64,000 bases of DNA from Algibacter amylolyticus (GCF_014202225.1 NZ_JACHGE010000002.1:490636-554635), one strand, 5' to 3'. Positions 38,270 to 47,893 are shown, counted from the first letter of the stretch. The notes: generated by a model from the letters alone, not told the origin. A program made the numbers and translations.

Positions 38270-39856
38270 ATGAAAAATATAGGAATTTTTAAGCTTATTC
38301 TCTTCATGGCACTAGTATTAGTTGCTTGTTCCGAGGAAGAGTCGGTTAATTTAGTAGAGCCAAGTCATAGAGCTATTGTAACTTCAGAGATGAATTTTGA
38401 TAATACAATTAATGTTGGAGGTCATATCGATTTTGCCGATATTTCTCGAGGTGTAAAATCTAGAACATGGACATTTCCAGAAACTGTTTCCAAAATATCT
38501 GGAAGCGACACAAATACATCTTCAGAAGATGTTGTTAAAGGATTTTTCTACACCCCAGGAGAATATAACGTAACGTTAAATCAGGTGTTTAAAGGGGATG
38601 TATACCCAAATGAAGATAGTGCGATGCCTAACAATAGTAGAGAAATTGATACTACAATTGTAGTAACTGTACTTGGTGCGGTCGAGGCCTCTATAAAAGC
38701 TCATTATATAAATGATGACGGAAGTACAGGTGATGAATTAACTTTATCTGATAATGCTGAAAATGAAATTACAGCGAGTAAAGCAATAAGATTATCTTAT
38801 ACTACGGAAGGAGGACCAATTAGTTTTGTTTGGAATTTACCAGGTGCTAAACCAATCCAAATAATGGATGCGGCTCCAGAGGTAGATGTAAAATATAGCA
38901 AATTAGGTTCTTGGGATTTGCAATTTATAACCTCAAGAACTAGACCTGGAGGAGCAGATACTATTAATGTTAAGAAATTCATTAAGGTTATTCCTTCTAC
39001 CGAACCTGTTACATTGGATAGAGTTTTTGAAAAAGAAGCTCAAACAAAAATAGGATTAGAGTTTAGTAGAGAAATGGATCCTGCAACCGTTAATAAAAAT
39101 AATTTTTCATTAACAATCGAAACTGCAGGTGGGGCTGTATTAAAACCAGTAATACGTAGTGTACTTGTAGATTCTGAAGAAGGCAATATTTTAATTATTG
39201 AATTGGATAATGAAATTATGTACAATGATGATGTTGTAAAAGTATCTTATATACCAGGAAATTTAGGAACACTAGATGCTGTTGCTTCTGATGCATTTAC
39301 CGATGCTGTTTTAACAGATTTTATAAAAGAAAACTTGTTTGAGGATCCAGATTTTTCAAATATTGATAGTTCATTTGAAAAATCTGAAGTTAGCAATTGG
39401 CCATATCTTTGGTGGGGTGCACCATGGGATGGGTATAGCATGAGTTTTTCTTTTGATCAAGCACATTCCGGATCAAAAAGTATGTACTTAGAGTTTGATC
39501 CTAATGGAGGAATGATTATTGGAAATACAGACGCAGATGGTAATAATATCACATTCCCTACAGAAAAAGGATTTAAATATGAAATGGGAGCATGGATTTA
39601 TGCTGTAGATGTTGGAACTCCTGTAACATCTAACATTAGAATGTTTTGGAGACCTTCTACAGATTGGGGTGTACCAGATAACCCTGCTTTTAGTGCTACT
39701 ACTCCAATAGGAGAATGGTTTTATACATCAGTTGTTGTATCTTTTTCAGCAGATGGAAATGAGAGTTTTATGATAAGAGGGCAAAATGTTAATTCTGAAA
39801 CGCTTAAGTTTTATATGGACGATTTAGCCTTATATAAACTAACAAGTAGACCTTAA
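38270..39856 (+). CDS. Surface glycan-binding lipoprotein (third gene of first SusCD operon)
   Basis: The 528-residue lipoprotein (lipobox LVACSEEE) lies 12 bp after SusD. It contains two PKD/Ig-like N-terminal domains (about 35-230), an SbsA-type Ig-like domain (about 245-345, SREMDPATVNKNNFSLTIE), and a C-terminal jelly-roll resembling CBM4-type modules (about 355-525, with aromatic-rich WPYLWWGAPWDGY and ending FYMDDLALYKL). It has no hydrolase motif. It most likely helps capture the polysaccharide at the cell surface, like SusE/SusF. The protein coded in third place of the second SusCD operon has the same plan. Confidence 0.85.
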   Translation: MKNIGIFKLILFMALVLVACSEEESVNLVEPSHRAIVTSEMNFDNTINVGGHIDFADISRGVKSRTWTFPETVSKISGSDTNTSSEDVVKGFFYTPGEYNVTLNQVFKGDVYPNEDSAMPNNSREIDTTIVVTVLGAVEASIKAHYINDDGSTGDELTLSDNAENEITASKAIRLSYTTEGGPISFVWNLPGAKPIQIMDAAPEVDVKYSKLGSWDLQFITSRTRPGGADTINVKKFIKVIPSTEPVTLDRVFEKEAQTKIGLEFSREMDPATVNKNNFSLTIETAGGAVLKPVIRSVLVDSEEGNILIIELDNEIMYNDDVVKVSYIPGNLGTLDAVASDAFTDAVLTDFIKENLFEDPDFSNIDSSFEKSEVSNWPYLWWGAPWDGYSMSFSFDQAHSGSKSMYLEFDPNGGMIIGNTDADGNNITFPTEKGFKYEMGAWIYAVDVGTPVTSNIRMFWRPSTDWGVPDNPAFSATTPIGEWFYTSVVVSFSADGNESFMIRGQNVNSETLKFYMDDLALYKLTSRP

Positions 39857-39880
39857 AAAGTATTATAGTTAGTCATTCTT

Positions 39881-39917
39881 AAAAAGGGAGAGTTTATTTT
39901 TAAACTTTCTCTTTTTT
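39881..39917 (+). terminator. Rho-independent terminator after SusCD operon
   Basis: The arms GGGAGAGTTT and AAACTTTCTC pair with two wobble pairs, extended by A/T pairs on the outside. A T run follows. It lies 25 bp after the third operon gene. Confidence 0.75.
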
Positions 39918-40029
39918 AGTTGTAAGTAGTAAAAAAGCGAAGGAGGCATTTTAAAATCTTGGAATTGTAATTTTCAATCTTATAAATTAACAATCAAGGC
40001 TAATGGGCTGAAAATATTTTTTTTTAAGA

Positions 40030-40087
40030 TGTTCAGTTTATGTCAAGACAGAAAAACTTTAAAATTATTACTTAATCAATAGTTTTG
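40030..40087 (+). promoter_or_regulatory. Operator with perfect -7 element upstream of GH16 gene
   Basis: TGTTCAGTTT (40030-40039), one base, TGTCAAGACA (40041-40050). TAGTTTTG (40080-40087) matches TAnnTTTG at all eight positions and starts exactly 30 bases after the operator end. This site has the best -7 element and weaker half-sites. Confidence 0.65.
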
Positions 40088-40160
40088 ATTTCTATAAATA
40101 AGAATAAATTATATGTAAATGAATTTGTTTCAAGTACATATAATAAAACTCGAAAATAAA

Positions 40161-41456
40161 ATGATAGAATTAAATTTTTTTAGTAAAAAAGTGTATTTGT
40201 TAATCCTTACACTTAATTTATGCTTAACAAGTTGTAGTAGTAACGATTCAAAATCAGATGATTTAGTTGAGGTTGTTAACTCTAAACCTACTGCTAATAA
40301 TGATGAGTTAACTGTTGATGAAGATAGTACAGCAGGAGTTTCAAATCAAGTAAATGTTTCTACAAATGATGATATTGGTAAAGATGGAGGAGATGGAGAT
40401 GATTATAAGCTTGAAACTGACGCAACCAACGGTACAATTACCGAAATAAGCGATGGTGTATTCGAATATGTACCAAATGCAGATTTTAGTGGTGTTGATA
40501 GTTTTACTTATACCATTACAGATCAAGATGGAGATGATGATACGGCAACTGTAAATATTACGGTTAATGATGTTGTTGATGGACCTACTGCCGAAGATTT
40601 TAACAACATTGACCCAGCACAACCATCTTTTACATCTATAGACAACACAACACCAGATGGAAAAAAATGGGTGAAGTTAGAAAGTATGTCCGACGAGTTT
40701 GATGCATGGGATGGTAATAAATGGTTTAAATCTACCTGGAATTATGGTGTGCCTGTTTTCATGACTTCCGCTGCTACCAACTCAGGAGTAACAGATGGTA
40801 ACCTATGGATAAAAGCGACATTAAACGAAAGTAATCCCGAAAATAGATGGTTTCAAACCGCTAGAATTCATTCAAAAGCCGAAACAAGTTATCCTATGTA
40901 TACCGAGGCTAGAATAAAAGCCGCTCATATTTCAGCATATAATACTTATTGGTTAAATAATGGAGATATTAATAATAGAGATGAAATTGATATTATTGAA
41001 AATAATTCTAAACCTTCTTGTTTTGGCTGTTCTCAGGCAACAGATTTTCCTAACCAAATGAATTCGCAATATTTTCATGCCGATTCCAGTAAATCTCCGG
41101 TAACGATTAGAGATGAAGATAATTATAACCGTTCGGGGTTATCAGATACTAATCCCTTAAAAAATGTAAAATGGAATGAAGATTATCACACATTCGGGGT
41201 TTGGTGGAAAGATGCTAAACACATTCAATTTTATTTAAACGGAGAACCAGCAGGAAGTGTTGAAGTTGGAGAAGATCGATCTGGGCAAACTTACACCGAT
41301 AGAGTGTTTACAAGAGATTTAGAAATTATTTTCGATTTATGGACAAATGAAGCTGTTTGGGTAGGTGGACTTCCTCCAAAATCTGATTTAGGAGATAATA
41401 CTATAAACACCATGAAAATTGATTGGGTTAGAACATGGAAATTAGAAGATGAATAA
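40161..41456 (+). CDS. GH16 beta-agarase lipoprotein with cadherin-like Ig domain
   Basis: I chose the ATG at 40161 because it begins a compact lipoprotein signal (lipobox CLTSCSS); the ATG at 40119 would add 14 residues. The product is 431 residues. An Ig/cadherin-like module typical of tandem-95 repeats (about 40-130: NDELTVDEDS, GVFEYVPNADFSGVDSFTYTI) is followed by the GH16 domain (about 150-431). Its catalytic motif is E275-I-D277-I-I-E280. The entry KKWVKLESMSDEFD and the end DWVRTWKLEDE are shared with the next gene. It is probably a surface-anchored endo-beta-agarase (the motif and flanks fit agarases better than carrageenases). Confidence 0.9.
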   Translation: MIELNFFSKKVYLLILTLNLCLTSCSSNDSKSDDLVEVVNSKPTANNDELTVDEDSTAGVSNQVNVSTNDDIGKDGGDGDDYKLETDATNGTITEISDGVFEYVPNADFSGVDSFTYTITDQDGDDDTATVNITVNDVVDGPTAEDFNNIDPAQPSFTSIDNTTPDGKKWVKLESMSDEFDAWDGNKWFKSTWNYGVPVFMTSAATNSGVTDGNLWIKATLNESNPENRWFQTARIHSKAETSYPMYTEARIKAAHISAYNTYWLNNGDINNRDEIDIIENNSKPSCFGCSQATDFPNQMNSQYFHADSSKSPVTIRDEDNYNRSGLSDTNPLKNVKWNEDYHTFGVWWKDAKHIQFYLNGEPAGSVEVGEDRSGQTYTDRVFTRDLEIIFDLWTNEAVWVGGLPPKSDLGDNTINTMKIDWVRTWKLEDE

Positions 41457-41512
41457 CACATTGATTACGGAATGTAAACACGATAAAAAGTCTTTTATTT
41501 AATATCATGTTA

Positions 41513-41572
41513 GGCGTAATTGTAAATTTTAGTTTAAAAACTTTAAAATTTATAATTACGCTCATTTTTTTT
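41513..41572 (+). terminator. Strong rho-independent terminator after GH16
   Basis: The long arms GGCGTAATTGTAAATTTTA and TAAAATTTATAATTACGCT pair almost fully (one wobble), followed by a run of T at 41565-41572. It isolates the two neighbouring GH16 genes from each other. Confidence 0.9.
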
Positions 41573-41703
41573 AATGATAATAGTGGTTTACCAAGGTTTA
41601 GTGATAAATTTTAACTGCATAGAACCATTTGTTATAGTTTGAAATACATATGAAAAGTCGATTTTTCTAAATGAAGACTAAGTTTGTAAAAAAAAATAAA
41701 CTT

Positions 41704-42897
41704 ATGTTTCAAAAAATAGAAAAATATACACTTTTGGCACTAACATTAGTTATGCTTACAGCATGTAGTAGTGGAGACTCAGATGAAAATGAAGAAGTAG
41801 CTCAAGTAGATAAAACAAACCCATCAATAACTTGTGAGTCTTCTATTACTGTTTTTATTGATGCAGGAAAAAATGTAGCAACCGTTAATTATGCCACACC
41901 TGTAGGTACGGATAATTTACCTGGTACAGTTACCGAACAAACGGCTGGTTTAGCATCTGGGGCATCATTCCCAATTGGTACAACAACAAATACTTTTGTA
42001 GCCACCGATAAAGCAGGAAATACTGCTACATGTAGTTTTGATGTTGTTGTTACGGAACCTTCGAGTAATAAGCCTTATGCTGTAGCAGACGGTGTTGAGG
42101 TGCCTACCGGAAAAAAATGGGTAAAAGTAGAAGATATGTCAGATGAATTTGACGGTACTACTTTTAATGATAATAAATGGCATAGATATCCTTCATCAGA
42201 TGGATTTAGTTGGATAGGAAGACCACCTGCATTATTTGAAGCGGATAACGTAACAGTAGCTAATGGTAATTTAAATATTACTGTTGAAAAATTTGACGCT
42301 CCAAAACGTGTTAATGGTATAGATTGGACTCATGGTGGAGCTATTGTGAGATCAAAAATTACAGCTAAACCAGGCTATTATTACGAATGTAAAATGCAAG
42401 CCAATAAAACAATAATGTCCTCTACATTTTGGATAGCTTTTAAACAAAATTGTAATACAGGACCTGTTAGAAAACTAGAATTAGATATACAAGAATGCGT
42501 TGGCCGACTTACAAATACAGCAGCTTGGGCAGATAATTTTGATCAAATATATGCGTCTAATACATGGAGGCATGAAAGGGATTGTGATACAGAAGTTACA
42601 GGCTCTAAGCAAAGCCCAGCCAAAACTATTTTAACCGAAAAAAATAATTCAAGGTACTTTGTTTATGGTTGCTGGTGGAAATCGCCAACAGAAATATTGT
42701 TTTATTTAGACGGAAAATTAAGCCATTCAATTACAAATCCTCCAGCCGATTTTGATTTAGAAGGCCATATTACAATGGCTATTGAAACCTATGATTGGAA
42801 TCCAATTGATGCGAATACTATTTTCGAAACAGCCTCTTTTGATGACCTAACTACAAAATATGATTGGGTAAGAACATGGAAGTTAGAAGATGAATAA
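41704..42897 (+). CDS. GH16 beta-agarase/porphyranase lipoprotein with HYR domain
   Basis: I prefer the ATG at 41704, giving a 20-residue lipoprotein signal (lipobox MLTACSS); the ATG at 41671 adds 11 residues. The product is 397 residues. An HYR-type Ig domain (about 35-115: NPSITCESSITV, PIGTTTNTFVATDKAGNTATCSFDVVV) precedes the GH16 domain. The catalytic motif is E259-L-D261-I-Q-E264 (numbered from 41704), with glutamine in the fifth place where most GH16 agarases have a hydrophobic or small residue. Six or more cysteines in the catalytic part suggest disulfides. The end DWVRTWKLEDE matches the preceding GH16, so the two are paralogues with exchanged accessory domains. No operator copy was found upstream. 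Confidence 0.88.
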   Translation: MFQKIEKYTLLALTLVMLTACSSGDSDENEEVAQVDKTNPSITCESSITVFIDAGKNVATVNYATPVGTDNLPGTVTEQTAGLASGASFPIGTTTNTFVATDKAGNTATCSFDVVVTEPSSNKPYAVADGVEVPTGKKWVKVEDMSDEFDGTTFNDNKWHRYPSSDGFSWIGRPPALFEADNVTVANGNLNITVEKFDAPKRVNGIDWTHGGAIVRSKITAKPGYYYECKMQANKTIMSSTFWIAFKQNCNTGPVRKLELDIQECVGRLTNTAAWADNFDQIYASNTWRHERDCDTEVTGSKQSPAKTILTEKNNSRYFVYGCWWKSPTEILFYLDGKLSHSITNPPADFDLEGHITMAIETYDWNPIDANTIFETASFDDLTTKYDWVRTWKLEDE

Positions 42898-42985
42898 TAA
42901 TATAAAAACCAAATATGACTAGATATTAAATATCTACTTTAAATATAAAATTTAGTTAGTAGTTTTAGTTAGTTTTTTTTGTTGT

Positions 42986-43018
42986 AAAAATCGTCTGAAT
43001 TGGTTCAGGCGATTTTTT
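42986..43018 (+). terminator. Rho-independent terminator after GH16
   Basis: The arms AAAAATCGTCTGAA and TTCAGGCGATTTTTT pair with one wobble across a four-base loop. The T run ends the signal. Confidence 0.88.
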
Positions 43019-43149
43019 GTTAGTATTAATATGGCGCTTTACATTGTAAAGTAGAATAAACATATGTAGTGTTCTAAAAACCATTCATATCACTGTATTT
43101 TATTATAAATCAGGAGTTTTGTAAACATATTAATTTAAACAACTATATT

Positions 43150-43953
43150 ATGATTAAAAATTTACTTGTTACTACCTGTTTAATAATAGGTGGTTTAGCT
43201 CACGGGCAGTATTCTATGGACTTCGAGTCTGGAACTCTATCTCCAATTGTTAGGGCAGGTGCAGCAGCACAAGCCACCGCTGTTAATGCCTCTAACCCTT
43301 CAACTACAGATATAAATCCTAGTGCAACGGCTTTTCAAATTACTTTAACAGATACAGCTCCAGCATGGAGATGGTTGGCTATTCAAAACCCTGGAGGAAC
43401 TTATGGAGTAACTGATGGAACTTGGTGTAAATTTAAAATTTTATCGACTAATGAAACCGCGGTAGATGTACAGTTAGAACCTTGGTTTGGAGGTGCTAGA
43501 TATTTAACAAATACGGTTTCACTTTCTGGTTTAACACTAAATACTTGGTACGAAGTTGAATTTAATTTTGAAGAAGCGGTAAAAGAGTCCGATAATAGCA
43601 TTCTTGCAGGAACTGAGCCAGGATATTTATCAAGACTAGACATTAAACTTAATGCCACAGGTACGTATGACGGTGATGTATTTTATATTGATGATATTAC
43701 GCAAAATGCAGCAATGACTTTAAGTACAGTAAAATCAAAAAAAATAAATGATCTTGCAGTATATCCTAACCCAACAAATGGGAAAGTAAATATTGTTAGC
43801 CCCGGTGTTACAGTTGAAAGCATTAAAGTATATAATGTTATTGGCGCTTTGGTAAGTACTTCTGCCGATTTAACAAATCTTGTAAATGGAGTTTACTTTA
43901 TGAAATTAAATACCGATGCAGGAAAGGTTACTAAAAGGATAGTTAAGCAGTAA
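43150..43953 (+). CDS. Small secreted T9SS-sorted jelly-roll protein, candidate carbohydrate-binding
   Basis: The 267-residue protein has a signal peptide (1-19, ending AHGQ). A single jelly-roll-like domain follows (about 20-190: YSMDFESGTLSP, WRWLAIQNPGG, WYEVEFNFEE, GDVFYIDDI), with the strand pattern of CBM4/CBM-like modules. The C-terminus is a T9SS sorting domain (VYPNPTNGKVNIVS to KRIVKQ). No catalytic residues are recognised. It is convergent with the GH2 gene and shares a bidirectional terminator with it. Presence at the end of the agarase block suggests a galactan-binding role, unproven. Confidence 0.8.
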   Translation: MIKNLLVTTCLIIGGLAHGQYSMDFESGTLSPIVRAGAAAQATAVNASNPSTTDINPSATAFQITLTDTAPAWRWLAIQNPGGTYGVTDGTWCKFKILSTNETAVDVQLEPWFGGARYLTNTVSLSGLTLNTWYEVEFNFEEAVKESDNSILAGTEPGYLSRLDIKLNATGTYDGDVFYIDDITQNAAMTLSTVKSKKINDLAVYPNPTNGKVNIVSPGVTVESIKVYNVIGALVSTSADLTNLVNGVYFMKLNTDAGKVTKRIVKQ

Positions 43954-43970
43954 GGATTTTAAACATCACA

Positions 43971-44009
43971 AAAAAAAACGAAAATCAACTTGATTTTCGT
44001 TTTTTTTTG
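43971..44009. terminator. Bidirectional terminator between convergent T9SS protein and GH2 genes
   Basis: A nearly perfect palindrome, CGAAAATCAA and TTGATTTTCG, is flanked by A on the left and T on the right. It can therefore end transcripts from both strands. Confidence 0.9.
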
Positions 44010-44036
44010 TATTTAGTTTTAATGTAATTAAAAAGC

Positions 44037-46604
44037 TTAATTTATACTTACTTTAATTGAGGTAGAAGGCAAACCTTCCGATTTAGCTATAACTTCTATA
44101 TCATCTGCTTTGTCCATAGCTTGTATAATTAATAAAGTGGTCCCGTTATAGGTTGTATTCACGTTAGTTTGAAATTTTTGAACACTCTTTTTCCATCCAT
44201 TATCAATGCCTAATAATTTGGCATTTCCTTTTATTTCATAAGTAATTTCTTTGTTATCCGTTTTAATAGGATTACCGTTATCATCAGTTAATTGTACAAT
44301 AATATGCGAAACATCATAATTGTTGGCGTTGATTGATTTTTCTTCTGTAGAAAGGTTTATTTGTGTTGCCTTTCTTGCTGTAATTATTTCAGAAGTTATT
44401 TCTTTTCCGTCTTTAATGCCTTTTGCTATTAACTTACCATCAGCAAAAGGAACGCCCCATTTGTAAATGTGGTCTTCAAAATCTGATAATTTCTTTTTAC
44501 CAAGAGGCTTTTGATTTAAAAACAACTCTATTTCATCACAGTTAGAATAAATTTCTACTGATATCATTTCGTCTGTATTATAATTCCAATGTTCGTTTAC
44601 GTCTTGCCATTCCCAAAGTGCATGCTTCCATTTTTCAGGGTTTTTAGCAGTGATTTTGCCGTTAGAATCTATTTTATTTAATGATTTTTCAATGTTCTGA
44701 GTAGCAATATGAAGGTGTGGTTCGTTAGTCCATAATGTTTTCATCATATGGTACGATCCTTTTTTGAATCCAGCAGTATTTAATAAACCAGAAGGTTGAA
44801 CACGAACAGGCCAAGGCGATCTAATTTCACCCATATAATCTATACCAGTCCATAAAAATGTTCCAGAAATATGAGGGCGTTCCATAATGGCTTTCCACTC
44901 GTGGTATTGTGCTAAGTTTTCGGTACCCATTATAGGTTTATCTGGGTAGTTTTTATGACCATAATCGTATAAAACACGTCTGTAACTATAGCCAATAACA
45001 TCTAAAGCGTCGGCATATCCAGATAAATGACTAGCAGAAGGTAAAATAAAGTTTGCCGTAACAGGACGTGTTGTATCTAGAGCTTTAGTCCATTTTGAAA
45101 GTTTTTGCGCTGTTTCGCCTATATCATATTTTCCTCTAGGTAAGGTTTCTAGTTGATGCTTAATTTCTTCAACAGAATATGGAGGTTCATCCCAAAAATA
45201 ATTTCCATTCCAGTTCATATTGTTAAAAAATCCGGTTGCTGCAGCATTCCTTGGGTAGGTCCATTCTATTTCGTTTCCAATACTCCATTGAAAAATAGAA
45301 GGATGATTTCTGTGACTTAGCATTACAGCTTCTAAATCTTTATGAGCCCATTCTTGAAAATGTTCACCATAACCACGGGTAATATAATCGGTGCTTTTAG
45401 ATTCGTTTTGGTTTAGACGTTTGTCTTTTGGGTTATCCCATTCATCAAAGAATTCATCTTGAACTAAAAAGCCCATTTCATCACAAAGGTCTAAAAGCTC
45501 TGTTGATGCAGGGTTATGCGAAATTCTAATGGCATTACAACCTCCATCTTTCAAAATTTGCAATCTGCGTTTCCAAACACCTTTTGGCACTGCGGTGCCA
45601 ACAAGACCAGCATCGTGGTGTAAACAAACACCTTTAATTTTCATGTTTTGGCCATTTAAAAAGAAGCCTTTATTTGTGTCGAATTTAATGGTTCTAATTC
45701 CAAAATCAGTTTTGTAAGTATTAATATCTTGTTCCTCTTTTATAATGGTAGTTATGGCTTTGTAAAGATTCGGGTTGTCAATATCCCATAACGATGGATT
45801 AGCTATTTCAATATTTTGAGTAACATTTTTTAAACTATTCGCTGCAAGACTTAAGTTGCTGCTAGTCGAGGCAACTTCTACATTACTTTGATTAACAATA
45901 CTTGTTTTTACAACAACATGTTCTTCTGAAGAAAAATCGTTTTTTACAGAAACTATTATTTGTGCTGTTGCTTTTTCAGTTGAAACTTCTGGTGTGGTAA
46001 CAAATGTTCCCCAAACCGGAACGTGTATTTTGTTAGCTGTAATAAGCTGTACGTTTCTGTAAATACCAGCGCCTGTGTACCAACGACTATCGGCATATCT
46101 AGTATGATCAATTTTTACGGTTAGCACATTGTTCTTTCCGTTTTTATTTAAATACGAACTTAAATTAAAATAAAAAGGAGAGTAGCCATAAGGGTGGAAT
46201 CCTAATTTTTTACCATTAATCCAAACTTCAGAATTGTTGTAAACGCCATCAAAAAGAACATAGGTAACTTCGTTTTCGTTAAACGGTTTATCAAATGTTT
46301 TTCTATAATAACCATAACCTTTACTTGCTAAGTAGCCGGTTGCCTTGGCATCGTTAGCTAATAAAGAATCGAATTTACTTTCTACCGCCCAATCATGTGG
46401 TAAATTTAGTGTTCTCCAATTTTCATCATTAAATTCGGGAGTGTTAGCTAGAGAAATACTATCATTTGATAATTTAAATTTCCAATCAAAATTAAAGTCT
46501 TTAATGTGTTCTGTAGCAAGTTTGTTGTTTTCTGCGGGCTTGCAATTAAATAAAGCTATACCTATAAAAACGTATAGAATGGTTTTTAGATTTTTAAATT
46601 TCAT
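44037..46604 (-). CDS. GH2 beta-galactosidase-type lipoprotein
   Basis: The 855-residue protein has a lipoprotein signal (lipobox ALFNC, cysteine 21). The GH2 domains run in order: N-terminal jelly-roll ([25 protein letters not shown]), Ig-like domain, TIM-barrel and C-terminal Ig-like domains. The barrel acid/base is E445 (SIGNE) and the nucleophile E562 (MGTENLAQ). It is likely periplasmic or surface-bound and removes non-reducing-end beta-D-galactose from agaro- or porphyrano-oligosaccharides, alternating with GH117 or GH29. It lies between the agarase block and the AraC gene, on the same strand as the latter, with 235 bp between. I found no convincing operator in front of it. Confidence 0.9.
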   Translation of the reverse strand: MKFKNLKTILYVFIGIALFNCKPAENNKLATEHIKDFNFDWKFKLSNDSISLANTPEFNDENWRTLNLPHDWAVESKFDSLLANDAKATGYLASKGYGYYRKTFDKPFNENEVTYVLFDGVYNNSEVWINGKKLGFHPYGYSPFYFNLSSYLNKNGKNNVLTVKIDHTRYADSRWYTGAGIYRNVQLITANKIHVPVWGTFVTTPEVSTEKATAQIIVSVKNDFSSEEHVVVKTSIVNQSNVEVASTSSNLSLAANSLKNVTQNIEIANPSLWDIDNPNLYKAITTIIKEEQDINTYKTDFGIRTIKFDTNKGFFLNGQNMKIKGVCLHHDAGLVGTAVPKGVWKRRLQILKDGGCNAIRISHNPASTELLDLCDEMGFLVQDEFFDEWDNPKDKRLNQNESKSTDYITRGYGEHFQEWAHKDLEAVMLSHRNHPSIFQWSIGNEIEWTYPRNAAATGFFNNMNWNGNYFWDEPPYSVEEIKHQLETLPRGKYDIGETAQKLSKWTKALDTTRPVTANFILPSASHLSGYADALDVIGYSYRRVLYDYGHKNYPDKPIMGTENLAQYHEWKAIMERPHISGTFLWTGIDYMGEIRSPWPVRVQPSGLLNTAGFKKGSYHMMKTLWTNEPHLHIATQNIEKSLNKIDSNGKITAKNPEKWKHALWEWQDVNEHWNYNTDEMISVEIYSNCDEIELFLNQKPLGKKKLSDFEDHIYKWGVPFADGKLIAKGIKDGKEITSEIITARKATQINLSTEEKSINANNYDVSHIIVQLTDDNGNPIKTDNKEITYEIKGNAKLLGIDNGWKKSVQKFQTNVNTTYNGTTLLIIQAMDKADDIEVIAKSEGLPSTSIKVSIN

Positions 46605-46839
46605 TTTTTAGTTTATTTTGTATTAGTGATTTTATTAGAATTCTTTCAGGTCAATTAATACAACATTAAGGAGCGTCTTTGTTAGCAGGTTTATACTTTT
46701 TACAACTTAATTGGAGTAAATTAAATACTGCATTTACAAAGCAACTTGTAAAGTTTAAAAGTAAAGTTGTTTGTTAAGTTGATACATAATAAATGTATTG
46801 TTTTATAACACATTTGATTATTATATTAAATAGTGTTTA

Positions 46840-47709
46840 TTATATGGTTACTTGCTCTTTTCTAAACGCAGCGGGTGTTTTTGTTGTATGTTTTTTAAAC
46901 GTTCTAGAAAAGTATGCTAAATTTTCAAATCCAACTTTTTGAGCAATTTCTTTAAGTGAACTTGATGTGGTTAATAACAGTAATTGTGCACGCTCTATCC
47001 TTTTCGATTGTATATATTTATTAGGTCTAATACCGTGAGTTTTATAAAAAAGTCGTGAGAAATAATCGGTGCTATAATGGCACTTGTTAGCCAATTCATC
47101 TATAGTAATTTGCGTATGTAGATTTTCATTAATATAGTTCTGAATTAGGTAAATTGCTTTGTTTGGAGTAACCTGGTCTTTATTTATTTTGTGGTTGGTT
47201 ATAAATTTTGACAATAAAGTGGTTAATATTCCTTGGGTTTCTAGTAACTCTTTGGCGTTTAACGTGTCGTTTTGTTTAATAAAATCTTGTAAAGTTGGTC
47301 GATTGTCGTACGTTTTGGGGTTACTGTTTTTTATTTTTCTGTTATTATTTAATTCTACTAGCCGTTCAAAATAGTAAAGACAGTTTTGGTCTGCTTCAAT
47401 TTCATATTCAAAATCTTTTATACCGTATATAGAAAGTCCGTTATTGATATCTTCTAAAAAACTTATGTAGTATTGTTCATGATAATCTTCGCAGGTATAT
47501 CGAGCATAAGTGTAACTTGGTACTAAATAAATATGGTTTGGTTTTAAATTAAAAACCTTATTACTATGGTAAACTTTTGCAGAGCCTTTTGTTATATAAT
47601 ACATACGAGTAAACGGGCTGATTACATTATCAAAATCCCATAAAGCATTTAATTTGGCATAACCGGTATTAAGTAATGTTAATCTTAAAGACTGAAAAAC
47701 TTTTAGCAT
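46840..47709 (-). CDS. AraC-family transcriptional regulator
   Basis: The 289-residue protein has an N-terminal cupin-like sensor domain (about 1-150: YYITKGSAKVYHSNKVFNLKPNHIYLVPSY) and a C-terminal double helix-turn-helix (about 190-285: TIDELANKCHYSTDYFSRLFYKTHGIRPNKYI, then SSSLKEIAQKVGFENLAYFSRTFKKHTTKTPAAFRK). It is a cytoplasmic sugar-responsive activator by family. Its own upstream region carries a copy of the 11-bp-period operator found in front of the agarase, SusCD and L-AHG units, making it the best candidate for the regulator that binds those sites. Confidence 0.92.
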   Translation of the reverse strand: MLKVFQSLRLTLLNTGYAKLNALWDFDNVISPFTRMYYITKGSAKVYHSNKVFNLKPNHIYLVPSYTYARYTCEDYHEQYYISFLEDINNGLSIYGIKDFEYEIEADQNCLYYFERLVELNNNRKIKNSNPKTYDNRPTLQDFIKQNDTLNAKELLETQGILTTLLSKFITNHKINKDQVTPNKAIYLIQNYINENLHTQITIDELANKCHYSTDYFSRLFYKTHGIRPNKYIQSKRIERAQLLLLTTSSSLKEIAQKVGFENLAYFSRTFKKHTTKTPAAFRKEQVTI

Positions 47710-47757
47710 GTTTTTATGATTAGTTTAATTACTGATTTGTTTACAAGAGACTCTTTT

Positions 47758-47827
47758 CAAAATTACACCAATTCATTCATAAAACTACAAATAATAAGCG
47801 TGTTTTATACTTGACAATAACTGAACA
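47758..47827 (-). promoter_or_regulatory. Operator and promoter of the AraC-family gene
   Basis: On the minus strand, 47827-47807 reads TGTTCAGTTA, T, TGTCAAGTAT. A perfect -7 element TAATTTTG lies at 47765-47758 and a TTTG at 47791-47788 serves as -33. The operator-to--7 distance is 42 bases, about one turn longer than the 30 bases at the other sites. The gene starts at 47709. Confidence 0.6.
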
Positions 47828-47863
47828 TATCGGAAATGTGTATTTTTAAGACTGATTTATACA

Positions 47864-47893
47864 GTTTTAACGGAAATGTAAAATTTATCTTTG
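47864..47893 (+). promoter_or_regulatory. Promoter of the cytochrome/DUF1501 cassette
   Basis: TATCTTTG (47886-47893) is a full match to TAnnTTTG, with TTTT (47864-47867) 18 bases upstream as a weak -33 element. It supports the gene start at 47917 rather than the in-frame ATG at 47836. A nine-base sequence CGGAAATGT occurs at 47831 and 47871. Confidence 0.5.

Larger units (their letters stand above)
39857..40160. other. Intergenic region with terminator and GH16 promoter
   Basis: About 300 bases containing the terminator (39881-39917) and the operator/-7 pair (40030-40087). An ATG at 40119 lies in frame with the GH16 gene and could be an earlier start. Nothing else is seen. Confidence 0.55.

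Noticed and set aside
46742-46781. Run of AAGTT-like repeats upstream of GH2
   Set aside because: Spacings are 12-13 bp, matches to the half-site are poor, orientation is opposite to the gene and no -7 element fits.
47831-47880. CGGAAATGT occurring twice, 40 bp apart, before the cytochrome cassette
   Set aside because: Only nine bases, not found at other promoters here; could be chance.
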